A stretch of DNA of 64,000 nt from Glaesserella parasuis (GCF_002015085.1 NZ_MUXW01000005.1:91895-155894); one strand, 5' to 3'; counted from the first letter of the stretch, positions 1 to 11,450 are shown. Notes: generated by a model from the sequence alone, not told the origin. Made by a program: numbers and translations.

Positions 1-268
1 CTTACCTAATTTAACTGTGATTGCCGTCAAAGAACTTGCGCATATTTTTGTTATTGCCGTGTTAGACATCAGTGCATTGAGCTTTATTTCACTGGGGGCA
101 ACGAGCCCAACGCCAGAATGGGGAGCGATGATCCGCGATTCTCTTGAATTAATTTATGTTGCCCCTCGGACGGTCATTCTTCCTGGATTTGCTATCATTT
201 TTACTCTACTTATCATTACAATGCTTGGAAACAGCATTGTACGGGTGCTTGAAAAATATCGTTATTAG
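1..268 (+). CDS. sapC: SapC, peptide ABC transporter permease (C-terminal part)
   Basis: The reading frame is open from the window edge, so the gene begins upstream and only the last 89 or so residues are seen. The visible part has the inner-membrane permease (BPD_transp_1) signature region with ISLGATSPTPEWG, where the EAA-loop glycine lies, followed by a closing hydrophobic helix. The GTG at 17 is not the true start. It is followed 12 bases later by sapD, as in the sapABCD operon, whose products import peptides and help resist host antimicrobial peptides. The assignment rests on this fragment plus the SapD neighbour; a related Opp/Dpp-type permease is the only real alternative. Confidence 0.85.
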   Translation, partial: LPNLTVIAVKELAHIFVIAVLDISALSFISLGATSPTPEWGAMIRDSLELIYVAPRTVILPGFAIIFTLLIITMLGNSIVRVLEKYRY

Positions 269-280
269 GGAAGGGAAACA

Positions 281-1312
281 ATGGCATTACTGGATATTAG
301 ACATTTAAGTATCGAAATTGATACGCCAAACGGGCGTATAAAAATGGTAGATAATATCAATCTTACCCTTGATAGCGGTGAGATATGTGGTTTAGTTGGC
401 GAATCAGGGTCAGGAAAAAGTTTAATTGCTAAAGTGATCTGCGGATTAGTCAAAGACGAGTGGATCATTACTGCCGACCGCTTTCGCTTTAACGATATTG
501 AATTACTGAAACTTTCCCCCTATCAGCGCCGAAAACTGGTTAGTGATCAGATTTCAATGATTTTCCAAGATCCACTCTCTTGCTTAGACCCAAGCGAACG
601 TATTGGTAAACAATTAATCGAAACTATCCGCTTTAAAGGCAAGTGGTGGGAACGTTTTGGCTGGAAAAAGAAAAAAGCCATTGAATTACTACACAAAGTG
701 GGGATAAAAGATCATAAAGATATTATGCAAAGCTATCCAACGGATATTACCGAAGGTGAAGCACAAAAAGTGATGATTGCAATGGCAGTGGCAAATCAGC
801 CTCGCTTGCTCGTGGCTGACGAACCAACCAATACAATGGAATCAACCACACAGCTACAAATTTATCGCTTGCTTTCCAGTATGAACAAAAATCTTGGTAC
901 GTCTATTATTCTAGTGAGTAACGATATGCTCAGTATTTACAAGTGGGTAGATTCATTTAACGTTTTGTACTGCGGGCAAACCGTTGAAATTGCAGAGAAA
1001 GAAACCATTATGGAAACCCCTTATCACCCTTATACCGCAGTACTATTGCATAGCGTACCCGATTTTTCTAAACCTTTGCCTTTTAAAGGTCGCTTGAATA
1101 CCCTTAAAGGCTCAGTTCCAATGTTACAAGATATGCCTATTGGTTGCCGTCTTGGGCCTCGTTGCCCTTTTGCGCAGAAAAAATGTGTCGTTAAACCACC
1201 GCTACGCAAATTCCGCCAACACGAATTTGCCTGCCATTTTCCGATTAACTTTAGAGAACAAAATTTCTTACGTAAGGAAGAATTTGTGCCAGTGATCGTA
1301 AAAGTAGATTAG
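281..1312 (+). CDS. sapD: SapD, ATP-binding subunit of the Sap peptide transporter
   Basis: A 343-residue ABC ATPase of the oligopeptide/dipeptide class. Walker A is GESGSGKS near residue 41 and Walker B is LLVADEPT near residue 180. The usual LSGGQ signature is replaced by TEGEAQKV, a divergence also seen in enterobacterial SapD, so it is a family trait and not decay. The C-terminal oligopeptide-binding region has the cysteine-rich [10 protein letters not shown] motif. A good ribosome-binding site (AAGGGAA) precedes the ATG. It follows sapC closely, but no sapF ATPase follows: the next gene is eno after about 230 bases. The second ATPase is either absent or encoded elsewhere. Confidence 0.92.
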   Translation: MALLDIRHLSIEIDTPNGRIKMVDNINLTLDSGEICGLVGESGSGKSLIAKVICGLVKDEWIITADRFRFNDIELLKLSPYQRRKLVSDQISMIFQDPLSCLDPSERIGKQLIETIRFKGKWWERFGWKKKKAIELLHKVGIKDHKDIMQSYPTDITEGEAQKVMIAMAVANQPRLLVADEPTNTMESTTQLQIYRLLSSMNKNLGTSIILVSNDMLSIYKWVDSFNVLYCGQTVEIAEKETIMETPYHPYTAVLLHSVPDFSKPLPFKGRLNTLKGSVPMLQDMPIGCRLGPRCPFAQKKCVVKPPLRKFRQHEFACHFPINFREQNFLRKEEFVPVIVKVD

Positions 1313-1437
1313 ATGTTATATAGCTTAGTCCATATTAATGATGATAGAAAAAAGTCTATATCGGTATTTAATACTCGAATATATAATTGGTCTTAATTTA
1401 GAAAAATCCCTTTTCGATCAAATATCCTTTAAATTTT

Positions 1438-1453
1438 TGTGAAGCTCATCACT
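1438..1453 (+). promoter_or_regulatory. Candidate CRP site upstream of eno
   Basis: TGTGA-N6-TCACT matches the CRP core TGTGA-N6-TCACA at nine of ten positions and lies about 95 bases before the enolase start. The surrounding 1313-1539 gap is AT-rich and also holds a short ACAAATTTGT palindrome. CRP control of eno is inferred from the site alone. Confidence 0.55.
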
Positions 1454-1527
1454 TTTTTACAAGACAAATTTGTAAAATCCCATTACCATATGCAAGTCTT
1501 TTCAACATTAACTATTAACTCTCATAG

Positions 1528-2850
<1,323 letters not shown>

Positions 2851-2872
2851 TTTGCGTTGATTTATTGAATAT

Positions 2873-2903
2873 AGCCACCTTGAGAAATTGAGGTGGCTTT
2901 TAT
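2873..2903 (+). terminator. Rho-independent terminator of eno
   Basis: AGCCACCT pairs with AGGTGGCT across a GA-rich loop and is followed by a T-rich run, 22 bases after the eno stop codon. Confidence 0.88.
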
Positions 2904-3212
2904 TAGCTATGTGCCATAAAACTTACCCTTTCGGGCGGAGATATAAGGTACAAATAGCGTAAGTTATTTCAATCTTGTTAAGTTTGTGATTACTTGATAA
3001 TAAGTGTTCAGCAGAAAGAGCTCACCGAGGGTAGCCTATAACAATCAATCGGAGCTAGTTGGAGCCTTCGTCTTTAAAGACTTGAACGTCAACAATTCTT
3101 CAATCTAATAAAATACATCAAGAAATCTTATAAGAATTAATTTCATAGTTTGTGGAATGCTGTGGTAGAATTGCGAAAAAACTCTGATTTGATTTCATAG
3201 AAGGAGAATAAG
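2904..3212. other. Gene-free stretch between eno and yajQ
   Basis: About 310 bases with no convincing reading frame, tRNA or insertion-sequence end. The middle (about 3010-3105) is less AT-rich than its flanks and has a 12-base palindrome, GTCTTTAAAGAC, at about 3070-3081. A small RNA or a decayed gene is possible, but I recognise neither. The last 20 bases carry the yajQ ribosome-binding site AAGGAGAA. Confidence 0.4.
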
Positions 3213-3704
3213 ATGCCATCTTTTGATATTGTTTCTGAACTTACCATACATGAAGTACGCAATGCAGTAGAAAATGCAAATAGGGTATTAAGTACACGTT
3301 ATGATTTTCGAGGAGTTGATGCCACAATAGAACTTAATGAAAAAAATGAACTTATACGGGTTACTACAGAATCTGATTTTCAACTTGAACAGTTAATTGA
3401 AATTTTAATAGGATGCTGTATTAAACGTGGTATTGAACATACTTCCCTAGATATTCCTTCTGAAAGTGAACATCATGGTAAACTTTACACAAAAGAAATT
3501 AAATTAAAACAAGGGATTAAGTCCGATATGGCTAAGCAGCTTGTTAAACTTATTAAAGACTCTAAAATCAAGGTACAAGCTCAAATTCAAGGAGATTCCA
3601 TACGCATAACAGGAAAATCCCGTGATGATTTACAATCGACAATACAGCTTGTGAAAAATGCTGAATTAGGGCAGCCTCTTCAATTTAATAATTTTCGTGA
3701 TTGA
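3213..3704 (+). CDS. yajQ: YajQ-family nucleotide-binding protein
   Basis: 163 residues, the normal length of the family. It opens with MPSFDIVSE, the conserved start of YajQ proteins, and has the two RNP-like ferredoxin folds of the family, with STRYDFRG near residue 30 and a basic C-terminal half. Relatives bind cyclic di-GMP or nucleotides and act with transcription factors in some species; the role in Pasteurellaceae is not known to me. The ATG follows a strong AAGGAGAA site. It is flanked by non-coding DNA on both sides, so it is probably transcribed alone. Confidence 0.92.
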   Translation: MPSFDIVSELTIHEVRNAVENANRVLSTRYDFRGVDATIELNEKNELIRVTTESDFQLEQLIEILIGCCIKRGIEHTSLDIPSESEHHGKLYTKEIKLKQGIKSDMAKQLVKLIKDSKIKVQAQIQGDSIRITGKSRDDLQSTIQLVKNAELGQPLQFNNFRD

Positions 3705-3821
3705 TTTTCCATATATATCTTCTTTCATTTAATCAATATAAAGAATCTTTTCATTGAATCTAATCGCTCAAACTTACTAGAGTGATTTCTCTGTTTTCCT
3801 ATAGGCTGTAAAGAGATACTT

Positions 3822-5723
3822 ATGTCAGAAAAACGCTACGGTGCTGATGAAATTACCGTTCTCAAAGATCTTGAACCTGTGCAACTTCGCCCAGGTATGT
3901 ACACTGATACCACTCGTCCAAATCACTTAGGGCAAGAAGTAATTGATAACAGTGTCGATGAAGCGTTATCAGGTTTTGCTAATCAAATTGATGTTATCTT
4001 ACATAGCGATAATTCCCTTGAAGTCGTTGATAATGGACGGGGTATGCCTGTGGATATTCACTCGACTGAAAAAATTTCAGGGGTGGAACTTATCCTAACA
4101 AAACTGCACGCAGGCGGTAAGTTCTCTAATAAAAATTACACCTTTTCAGGCGGTTTGCACGGTGTAGGGATTTCGGTTGTAAATGCCCTTTCTGAAAGTG
4201 TTGAGATCACCATTAAACGTAATGGCGAGATTTATACCATTGCTTTTGCAAATGGCGTTAAAGTGGAAGAGCTGAAAGTGATCGGTTCTTGTCCAAAACG
4301 CCAAACAGGCACAACGGTTCGCTTTTATCCAAATCCAAAATATTTTGATTCGCCGAAGTTTTCGGTTAGTCGCCTACGTCATCTATTGCGAGCCAAAGCG
4401 GTACTTTGTCCGAAATTAACGATCAATTTTACCGACCATATCAATAATACCCAAGAAACGTGGTACTACGAAGATGGCTTGCGTGATTATTTAACAGATG
4501 CATTGAAAGAATATGAATATCTGCCAAATCCTCTTTTTGTTGGTGAAGTGATTGGGGAAACTGAAGCTGTGAGTTGGGCATTAAGCTGGCTCACAGAGGG
4601 TGGCGAGCAGATTAATGAAAGCTATGTAAACTTGATTCCAACTGCACTTGGCGGCACACACGTCAATGGTTTGCGCCAAGGTTTATTTAAGGCGATGGCT
4701 GAATTTTGTGATTTTAGAAATCTGTTGCCTAAAGGTGTCAAATTAACTGCCGACGATGTTTGGGGACGTTGTTGCTATGTGCTATCGCTTAAAATGCAAG
4801 AACCACAGTTTGCAGGGCAAACCAAAGAGCGTTTATCATCACGACAAGCGGCGAGTTATGTTGAAAATAGTGTAAAAGATGCTTTTAGTTTATGGCTAAA
4901 TCAAAACGTACAAGTTGCCGAACAACTGGCTGAAATGGCAATCAGTTCTGCACAAAATCGCCTTAGAGCTGAAAAAAAAGTCGTACGAAAAAAATTGGTT
5001 AGTGGGCCTGCCTTACCTGGAAAATTGGCCGATTGTATCTCACAAGATTTAACACGTACTGAGCTATTCCTTGTAGAGGGAGATTCTGCGGGCGGTTCTG
5101 CAAAACAAGCGAGAGATAAAGAGTTTCAAGCGATTTTGCCACTTAGAGGTAAGATTCTCAACACTTGGGAAGTATCACCTGATCAAGTTCTCGCGTCTAC
5201 AGAAGTGCACGACATTGCTGTCGCATTAGGCATTGATCCTGACAATGAAGATCTAAGCCAACTACGTTACGGTAAAGTTTGTATTCTTGCTGATGCGGAT
5301 TCAGATGGTTTGCACATTGCCACATTATTGTGTGCCTTGTTCCTCCGCCATTTCCCAACATTAGTAAAAAATGGCCACGTTTATGTTGCAATGCCGCCAC
5401 TTTACCGTATTGATATTGGTAAAGATGAGGTGCATTACGCATTAGATGAATCTGAAAAAGAGGCTATTTTAACTCGTCTCGCGAAGAAAAAAGGAAAACC
5501 AAATGTTCAACGTTTTAAAGGTTTAGGTGAGATGAACCCAAGTCAATTGCGTGAAACGACAATGGATCCAAATACACGACGTCTAGTTCAGCTAACCTTA
5601 GAAGATAATAGCGATGATGAAGAGGTTTCAACCTTTGAATTAATGGATATGTTGCTTGCTAAAAAACGAGCTGAAGATCGCAAACAATGGTTACAAGATC
5701 GTGGTGATGAGGCGGATTTATAA
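3822..5723 (+). CDS. parE: DNA topoisomerase IV subunit B (ParE)
   Basis: 633 residues, close to the 630 of E. coli ParE. The GHKL ATPase domain shows EVIDNSVDEAL near residue 40, DNGRGMPV near residue 70 and the glycine-rich GGLHGVGISVVNAL near residue 110. The TOPRIM domain shows LVEGDSAGG near residue 415 and DADSDGLHIATLL near residue 490, then the QRFKGLGEMNP block. The HIATLL ending and length fit ParE better than GyrB. ParE works with ParC to decatenate daughter chromosomes. parC is not beside it in this window. Confidence 0.96.
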   Translation: MSEKRYGADEITVLKDLEPVQLRPGMYTDTTRPNHLGQEVIDNSVDEALSGFANQIDVILHSDNSLEVVDNGRGMPVDIHSTEKISGVELILTKLHAGGKFSNKNYTFSGGLHGVGISVVNALSESVEITIKRNGEIYTIAFANGVKVEELKVIGSCPKRQTGTTVRFYPNPKYFDSPKFSVSRLRHLLRAKAVLCPKLTINFTDHINNTQETWYYEDGLRDYLTDALKEYEYLPNPLFVGEVIGETEAVSWALSWLTEGGEQINESYVNLIPTALGGTHVNGLRQGLFKAMAEFCDFRNLLPKGVKLTADDVWGRCCYVLSLKMQEPQFAGQTKERLSSRQAASYVENSVKDAFSLWLNQNVQVAEQLAEMAISSAQNRLRAEKKVVRKKLVSGPALPGKLADCISQDLTRTELFLVEGDSAGGSAKQARDKEFQAILPLRGKILNTWEVSPDQVLASTEVHDIAVALGIDPDNEDLSQLRYGKVCILADADSDGLHIATLLCALFLRHFPTLVKNGHVYVAMPPLYRIDIGKDEVHYALDESEKEAILTRLAKKKGKPNVQRFKGLGEMNPSQLRETTMDPNTRRLVQLTLEDNSDDEEVSTFELMDMLLAKKRAEDRKQWLQDRGDEADL

Positions 5724-5853
5724 ATAAACCAAATAAAGATTGGCGTTGAAAATTAATAGTATTTTTTTATTAATTCAATAGTTTTACAAACTTATAACTA
5801 TCAATGATAATACTCGTAACCTATTAATAAGCCATTTTTGGAGAAAATTCACT

Positions 5854-7302
5854 ATGTCTAAATGTCCATTTGATCACGGATCAAAAACCTTAACAACGGC
5901 AGCAGGTGCGCCAGTTGTTGATAATGACAACACAATGTCAGCTGGCCCACGCGGTCCACTTCTTTTACAAGATGTTTGGTTTCAAGAGAAATTAGCACAC
6001 TTTGCTCGTGAGCGTATTCCTGAGCGTGTGGTTCACGCTAAAGGTTCAGCAGCTTACGGTACATTTACTGTAACTGCAGATATTACTAAATACACGAAAG
6101 CTGCGGTATTTAAACCAGGTGCACAAACTGAAGTATTATTACGTTTCTCAACTGTTGCTGGCGAGCGTGGGGCTGCCGATGCAGAGCGTGATGTGCGTGG
6201 TTTCTCATTAAAATTCTATACCGAACAAGGTAACTGGGACTTAGTGGGTAACAATACACCAGTATTCTTTATCCGTGATCCATTAAAATTCCCAGATTTT
6301 ATTCATACACAAAAACGTAACCCTCAAAATAACTTGCGTGATGCAAATGCAGCGTGGGATTTCTGGTCACGTCACCCTGAATCAATGCACCAAATTATGA
6401 CATTGTTCTCAGATCGTGGTATTCCAGCGACTTTACGTCACATGAACGGTTACGGTAGCCACACTTATAGCTTTGTAAACGCAAACAACGAGCGTTTCTG
6501 GGTGAAATTCCACTTCAAAACACAACAAGGTCACAAATTCTTCACTAACGAAGAAGCAGCTAAAGTTGTAGGTGAAGATCGTGAGTCTAGCCAAAAAGAT
6601 TTATATGAAGCGATTGAGCGTGGTGAATTCCCACGTTGGACTGTTCAAGTGCAGATTATGCCAGAAGCAGATGCTCACAAACATAACTATGCCTTTGACT
6701 TAACTAAAGTATGGCCACACGCAGATTACCCAGTGATCGAAGTGGGTGTATTAGAATTAAACCGCAACCCACAAAACTACTTCGCAGAAGTAGAACAAGC
6801 GGCATTTGCACCATCTAACATCGTTCCGGGAATCGGCTTCTCGCCAGACCGTATGTTACAAGGTCGTCTGTTCTCTTACCAAGATGCACAGCGTTACCGT
6901 TTAGGTGTAAACCACCACCAAATCCCTGTAAATGCACCAAAATGCCCATACCACACGACTCACCGTGATGGTGCAATGCGTGTAGATGCAAACGGTGGCA
7001 ACCACCCTAACTATGCACCGAACCGTTTTGACACTTATGTGCCAACCCACGATCAATTACCATTACAAATTGAGCGTGAAGCCGCACACTTTAACTTCCG
7101 TGAGTACGATGAAGATTACTGCTCACAACCAGCCGCACTTTACAACTTGTTCACAGCGGAAGAAAAAGATCGCTTAGCAGGTAACTTTGCAGCAGGTTTA
7201 TCAGGTGTAACTATTCCTGAAATCGTGGAAAGACAAATGGCTCACTTTGAAAAAGTTAGCACAGAATTAGCAAATGCGATTCGTCAAAAATTAGCAAAAT
7301 AA
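5854..7302 (+). CDS. katA: Haem catalase, clade 3
   Basis: 482 residues, a small-subunit monofunctional catalase that splits hydrogen peroxide. The distal histidine is His61 in [12 protein letters not shown], the [10 protein letters not shown] block follows near residue 103, the distal Asn lies in GNNTPVFF, and the proximal haem-ligand tyrosine is in [14 protein letters not shown] near residue 340. Strong codon bias suggests high expression. H. influenzae calls its orthologue hktE. The upstream 130 bases hold ATAG/CTAT half-sites but not a convincing OxyR operator. A strong terminator follows. Confidence 0.96.
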   Translation: MSKCPFDHGSKTLTTAAGAPVVDNDNTMSAGPRGPLLLQDVWFQEKLAHFARERIPERVVHAKGSAAYGTFTVTADITKYTKAAVFKPGAQTEVLLRFSTVAGERGAADAERDVRGFSLKFYTEQGNWDLVGNNTPVFFIRDPLKFPDFIHTQKRNPQNNLRDANAAWDFWSRHPESMHQIMTLFSDRGIPATLRHMNGYGSHTYSFVNANNERFWVKFHFKTQQGHKFFTNEEAAKVVGEDRESSQKDLYEAIERGEFPRWTVQVQIMPEADAHKHNYAFDLTKVWPHADYPVIEVGVLELNRNPQNYFAEVEQAAFAPSNIVPGIGFSPDRMLQGRLFSYQDAQRYRLGVNHHQIPVNAPKCPYHTTHRDGAMRVDANGGNHPNYAPNRFDTYVPTHDQLPLQIEREAAHFNFREYDEDYCSQPAALYNLFTAEEKDRLAGNFAAGLSGVTIPEIVERQMAHFEKVSTELANAIRQKLAK

Positions 7303-7350
7303 GCTAATTAAAGACTTATTTTCTCCTTACACTTGTATTTGCTATACTTT

Positions 7351-7380
7351 AAGCCCAACCGTTTTTGTTGGGCTTTTTTC
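7351..7380 (+). terminator. Rho-independent terminator of katA
   Basis: AAGCCCAAC pairs with GTTGGGCTT and is followed by a run of T. It lies inside the longest possible reading frame of the next gene, which shows that gene must start downstream. Confidence 0.92.
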
Positions 7381-7395
7381 TTGGAAAGAATAAAT

Positions 7396-8481
7396 ATGGA
7401 ATACCGCTATTACATTATCACAGCCGTTTCAGTTATCGCTCTTCAATTTCTGCTCTTTTGCTTTTCTAAAACAGCAACTTGGTTAGGCGATTTATCAAAT
7501 AGAAGTCGTAAGATCGTTACATTTTCTATCTATATCGTTGCAAATCTGTTGATGATATTGCACGTTACACGCATTTTGCCAAACTTCCGCTTAATTGCTT
7601 TAATACTCACATTACTTTTATTTATCTTCTTCATCAGCTTCTGTTTTTGGGGGATTTATACTGTCGGCAAACAGATATTCTCGCCGAATAGCCTTAATCA
7701 CTGGCTTAAAATAAGCTATATCCCTGTTTTATTCGGGTTAATTGGGCTGACTATTTACAACGCCTATTCAACCAAAGTGGTGCATTATCAAGTCACATTA
7801 GATAAACCTATACAGCCACTTAAAATTGGCGTCGCCAGCGATTTCCACTTAGGGAAATTTTTCGGGGGGAAACAGCTAGATAAGTTAGCAACCATCTTTA
7901 ATCAAGAACAAGTTGATCTAATTTTGCTCCCTGGCGACATTATGGACGATAATGTTGAAGCCTATTTGGCGGAAAATATGCAACCGCATTTGGCAAAGTT
8001 AAAAGCACCGCTTGGGGTATATGCTACAATGGGAAACCACGATTTTTTTGGGGCTGAAGCTGAAATTTATCAAGAAATCACTAAAGCTGGCATTACTGTG
8101 CTATGGGATCAAGCGGTTACTTTAGACGGAAAATTTACGATCATCGGTCGTAATGATGAATTAGTGAAAAATCGCCCTGAAACAGCAGAGTTATTGGCTC
8201 TGGTAGATAAAAATTTACCCGTTTTCCTAATGGATCACCGCCCAACACAAATTGAGCAACATGCTCAACTGCCTATTGATATTCAAGTGTCGGGCCATAC
8301 CCATAATGGGCAAATTTTCCCAGCGAATATCATTACTCACTTTATTTACCGACTTGCTCACGGTTATGAAAAAATCGGTAATGGACATTTTTTTGTTACT
8401 TCGGGATACGGATTTTGGGGGATACCGATGCGACTAGGTTCACAGTCGGAAGTGATGATTATTGAGGTGAAAGGGAAGTAA
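7396..8481 (+). CDS. Membrane-anchored calcineurin-like metallophosphoesterase
   Basis: 361 residues from the ATG at 7396, chosen because it has a GGAAAG site and because the upstream candidate at 7333 would run through the katA terminator. Four hydrophobic segments fill roughly residues 5-140. The catalytic domain then shows the metal-binding series SDFHLGK, LPGDIMDD, MGNHDFFG and SGHTHNGQ. This is the YkuE/YaeI-like group; some relatives cleave UDP-2,3-diacylglucosamine or other lipid phosphates, but the substrate here cannot be told. The active site probably sits on one face of the inner membrane. Confidence 0.85.
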   Translation: MEYRYYIITAVSVIALQFLLFCFSKTATWLGDLSNRSRKIVTFSIYIVANLLMILHVTRILPNFRLIALILTLLLFIFFISFCFWGIYTVGKQIFSPNSLNHWLKISYIPVLFGLIGLTIYNAYSTKVVHYQVTLDKPIQPLKIGVASDFHLGKFFGGKQLDKLATIFNQEQVDLILLPGDIMDDNVEAYLAENMQPHLAKLKAPLGVYATMGNHDFFGAEAEIYQEITKAGITVLWDQAVTLDGKFTIIGRNDELVKNRPETAELLALVDKNLPVFLMDHRPTQIEQHAQLPIDIQVSGHTHNGQIFPANIITHFIYRLAHGYEKIGNGHFFVTSGYGFWGIPMRLGSQSEVMIIEVKGK

Positions 8482-8553
8482 TTACACAAAGCACAATTCA
8501 AGGCTACTTTTTAGGGGCCATTTTGCCTGTTACTCCCTATGTTTTAAATGACG

Positions 8554-9000
8554 CTATCCCAACAACGCCTTCAAATTTGCTTTCATCTTATCCACTTGCT
8601 CTGCATAAATCTGTTTCTTCTCTAATTCATCGATCAAATAATGAATGGTTTCAGACAAGGTCAGATCCATTTCTTTGGCTTGCTTGGACAGGCGTTGCCA
8701 GCTGGCGTATTCTAAATCGATAGATTTTTTACGGGTAGATTGCTTTTCGGCATTGAAAAAACGCTTGCGTCTTGCTCGAATAGATTGACGCATTTTCTTG
8801 CGTTGCTCAGATGTCATTTCCGCCTTAATCCATTGCTCGATCTCTTCGGGCGAGTTTTGTAAGGTGGTTAATAATTGAACTTTCAATTCGATCAAGCTCT
8901 GTTCGTCGTATTTGGTGATATTTTCGCCTTCACGATATTTTTTCAGCAAGTATTTCCATTTCCAACTTGCTTCTTGAATTTCAAGTTTTTGGTATCGCAT
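8554..9000 (-). CDS. matP: Macrodomain Ter protein MatP
   Basis: 148 residues, nearly the length of E. coli MatP. It aligns along its length: the start MRYQKLEIQEASWKWKYL, the basic RARRKRFFNAEKQ block, and the DNA-binding RKKSIDLEYASWQRL ribbon-helix-helix, ending ALLG. MatP binds matS sites and organises the terminus region of the chromosome. The ATG follows GGAGGC. It is divergent from the Lon-like gene, the same matP/ycbZ/fabA neighbourhood as in enterobacteria. I found no matS site (GTGAC-N3-GTCAC) in the window. Confidence 0.93.
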   Translation of the reverse strand: MRYQKLEIQEASWKWKYLLKKYREGENITKYDEQSLIELKVQLLTTLQNSPEEIEQWIKAEMTSEQRKKMRQSIRARRKRFFNAEKQSTRKKSIDLEYASWQRLSKQAKEMDLTLSETIHYLIDELEKKQIYAEQVDKMKANLKALLG

Positions 9001-9076
9001 TTTGCCTCCGAATTATTTGTGAAGTATAGCGTAATTATAGGTATAATGAAGCAAATTTCTATAAAGAGGCAAATTT

Positions 9077-10711
9077 GTGCAAGTATCTCCATTATCGTTG
9101 CAATCATTAAGCGTTCACTATCCTTTCAAACAGACCGATCAAGCGGTGAGATTTTTGGATTTTCAACCAAATACACAGCAGGCAATGCAACAATTTGCCC
9201 TGAGTGAATTTGGTTCGGCACTCATTTTGAAAACGGAATTATTTCCCGAATTTTTAAATGAAATCACGGACTATTTTGAAAATTTGCATTGTCAAACTGT
9301 GTTGAAAACAGAATTTAATCACCAAAGTTTATTTGGATATAGCCTTTATTTAGAAAAGGAAAACCAAATTAAAACGGTGGCAGGGGCAATTGAGCAAGCT
9401 CATAAGGGTATTCTAATTTTAAATGTGAGTGCATTATTATTAGATATTGTGCAATGGGATAAATTAAAACAAGCTCTTTTATTTGGGCAGTTTGACCCGA
9501 TTATTGCGGGAAAATTACCTGAAGCAATTATGCCTATTCAATCTCAATTCAAATTGATATTAGTGGGTAGTCGAGATGATATTGCGACTTTGCATAATTA
9601 TGATGAAGATTTATATCAATTTTGCCAATATGCTGAAATCGAGTCGTATTTGAATATTGATGAAGAAAATAGCGAACAATGGGGTAGCTATATCCAATCT
9701 TCAGCTAAAAAATATCTCAATAGAACCTTTTCTAAAAAAGGCTTAAATCAACTTTTACATTATTATATTCGTGAAAGTGAAAACCAGACATTAATTTCTA
9801 TTTCACCGACATTATTAAAAAAACATTTATTAGGCTTACAACATTTTTATCCAAAACAAACTCAATTTAACCATATTCAAGATTATTTTGATTATTTAGA
9901 AAAACAATCTGGCGTATTAAATAAATTTGTTTTAAATGATATTTTAAATCATCAGCTTTATATTGAAACGGAAGAAGAAACCATCGGGCAAATTAACGGC
10001 TTATCTGTGGTCGAGTTTGATGGCGTTCCCCATAGTTTTGGTGAGCCATTACGCATTAGCTGTAACGTGCAATATGGTGATGGAGAAATTCACGATATTG
10101 AACGCAAAGTGGAACTGGGGGGCAATATTCACTCTAAAGGGATTATTATCGCTCAATCTTGTTTGGCAAATTTACTGGAATTACCGACACAGCTTCCGTT
10201 TTCAGCGTCCGTTGCCTTTGAGCAATCTTATGGTGAAATTGATGGTGATAGTTCATCGTTAGCCATTTTCTGCGTGCTTATCAGTGCCTTAACCAAGTTG
10301 CCGTTGCCACAATCCCTTGCGGTGACAGGGGCGATTGACCAATTTGGAAATGTGTTAAGCGTGGGCGGTGTTAATCAGAAAATTGAAGGCTTCTTCAATG
10401 TTTGTGAAGCAAGGGAATTAACAGGGAAACAAGGGGTGATTATTCCTGCGGTATGCGTTTCCCATTTGAGCTTAAAACTTGCAGTATTATCGGCGATTGA
10501 AGCAGGAAAATTTCATATTTGGGCGGTCGAAGATGTCTTTGAAGCCTTACAAATTCTGTTACAGCATCCGTTTTATGATGAAGATCTACCTGAAAATAGT
10601 GAGAAAAAATCACTTTTCGCGTTAGTTCATCAAGGGATCGAACAGAATGAAAATGAAGACGCAAGCGGTTCGATTTTCCACAAAATTCGCAAACTGTTAA
10701 AGGGTCACTGA
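9077..10711 (+). CDS. ycbZ: Lon-related protease LonB/YcbZ family
   Basis: 544 residues, a little shorter than the 586 of E. coli YcbZ. The C-terminal Lon protease domain is intact: the serine of the Ser-Lys dyad is in GEIDGDSSSLA and the lysine in GGVNQKIEGF. The N-terminal 250 residues correspond to the AAA-like region but show no Walker A, so ATP use is doubtful. The start is GTG with AGAGG seven bases upstream. The position between matP and fabA matches enterobacteria. Substrates are not known to me. Confidence 0.88.
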   Translation: MQVSPLSLQSLSVHYPFKQTDQAVRFLDFQPNTQQAMQQFALSEFGSALILKTELFPEFLNEITDYFENLHCQTVLKTEFNHQSLFGYSLYLEKENQIKTVAGAIEQAHKGILILNVSALLLDIVQWDKLKQALLFGQFDPIIAGKLPEAIMPIQSQFKLILVGSRDDIATLHNYDEDLYQFCQYAEIESYLNIDEENSEQWGSYIQSSAKKYLNRTFSKKGLNQLLHYYIRESENQTLISISPTLLKKHLLGLQHFYPKQTQFNHIQDYFDYLEKQSGVLNKFVLNDILNHQLYIETEEETIGQINGLSVVEFDGVPHSFGEPLRISCNVQYGDGEIHDIERKVELGGNIHSKGIIIAQSCLANLLELPTQLPFSASVAFEQSYGEIDGDSSSLAIFCVLISALTKLPLPQSLAVTGAIDQFGNVLSVGGVNQKIEGFFNVCEARELTGKQGVIIPAVCVSHLSLKLAVLSAIEAGKFHIWAVEDVFEALQILLQHPFYDEDLPENSEKKSLFALVHQGIEQNENEDASGSIFHKIRKLLKGH

Positions 10712-10831
10712 TCCGACAAGTCAGCTTACAACTGTTCGCTATTTTAAAAGTCTGTTAAGATGTGTTTATCAAGCAAACGTAACATAAACCGTCAATAACG
10801 GACTTTTCTACTTTATTACAGGAACAAAATA

Positions 10832-11362
10832 ATGAACACTTGTACACCTAACATCAAATCAAGTTATGATTACAACGATCTTTTAGCGTCAGGACGAGGC
10901 GAACTTTTTGGTAGCGAAGGTCCACAACTGCCAGCACCGTCAATGTTGATGATGGACAGAATTACCAAAATCACCGACAAAGAAGGTCTGTTTGAGAAAG
11001 GGTATATTGAAGCGGAATTAGATATTAACCAAGATCTGCCTTTCTTTGGCTGTCACTTTATCGGCGATCCTGTAATGCCTGGTTGCTTAGGCTTAGATGC
11101 AATGTGGCAACTGGTTGGCTTTTACTTAGGCTGGGTCGGCGGTAAAGGCAAGGGCAGAGCCTTAGGGGTTGGCGAAGTGAAATTTACGGGGCAAATTCTA
11201 CCGACTGCCAAAAAAGTGATTTATCGTATCAATATGAAACGAGTGATCAACCGTAAGCTCGTGATGGGGCTGGCTGATGGCGAAGTCGAAGTTGATGGCA
11301 GAATTATCTATACTGCCACAGACTTAAAAGTAGGTCTATTCCAAGATACAACATCTTTCTAA
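10832..11362 (+). CDS. fabA: 3-hydroxydecanoyl-ACP dehydratase/isomerase FabA
   Basis: 176 residues. It dehydrates 3-hydroxyacyl-ACP and isomerises the C10 product, the branch point to unsaturated fatty acids. The active-site His75 lies in [10 protein letters not shown] and the catalytic Asp89 in [10 protein letters not shown], both in the family's hot-dog fold. The ATG follows an AGGA site. The 120-base upstream gap separates it from the protease gene, so it probably has its own promoter. No separate terminator is obvious downstream; a palindrome that looks like a CRP-S site follows the stop at once. Confidence 0.97.
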   Translation: MNTCTPNIKSSYDYNDLLASGRGELFGSEGPQLPAPSMLMMDRITKITDKEGLFEKGYIEAELDINQDLPFFGCHFIGDPVMPGCLGLDAMWQLVGFYLGWVGGKGKGRALGVGEVKFTGQILPTAKKVIYRINMKRVINRKLVMGLADGEVEVDGRIIYTATDLKVGLFQDTTSF

Positions 11363-11384
11363 TTTTTCGATCTATGTCGAAAAA
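11363..11384 (+). promoter_or_regulatory. CRP-S (Sxy-dependent) site for comNOPQ
   Basis: The palindrome TTTTTCGA-N6-TCGAAAAA with spacer TCTATG matches the Pasteurellaceae competence site TTTTGCGA-TCTAGA-TCGCAAAA except for a symmetric G-to-T change. Its centre at 11373.5 lies about 41 bases before a start point near 11415, with CAAAAT at 11403-11408 as a -10 element. A closely similar site lies before comA. It could double as a weak fabA terminator. Confidence 0.7.
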
Positions 11385-11421
11385 ATAAAAATTGCCGATT
11401 TACAAAATCCTTTCAACATCT

Positions 11422-11450
11422 AATATCTCTCTCACTTTGGGAGAGATATT
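11422..11450 (+). promoter_or_regulatory. Perfect hairpin covering the comN ribosome-binding site
   Basis: AATATCTCTC at 11422-11431 pairs perfectly with GAGAGATATT at 11441-11450, with a nine-base loop. The second arm contains most of the Shine-Dalgarno sequence (GGGAGAG) and touches the ATG at 11451, so folding would hide the ribosome-binding site. Confidence 0.65.

Noticed and set aside
5724..5853. Possible OxyR operator before catalase
   Set aside because: ATAG and CTAT words are present but their spacing does not fit the four-part OxyR site.
7333..7395. Earlier start for the phosphoesterase
   Set aside because: It runs through the katA terminator and lacks a ribosome-binding site.
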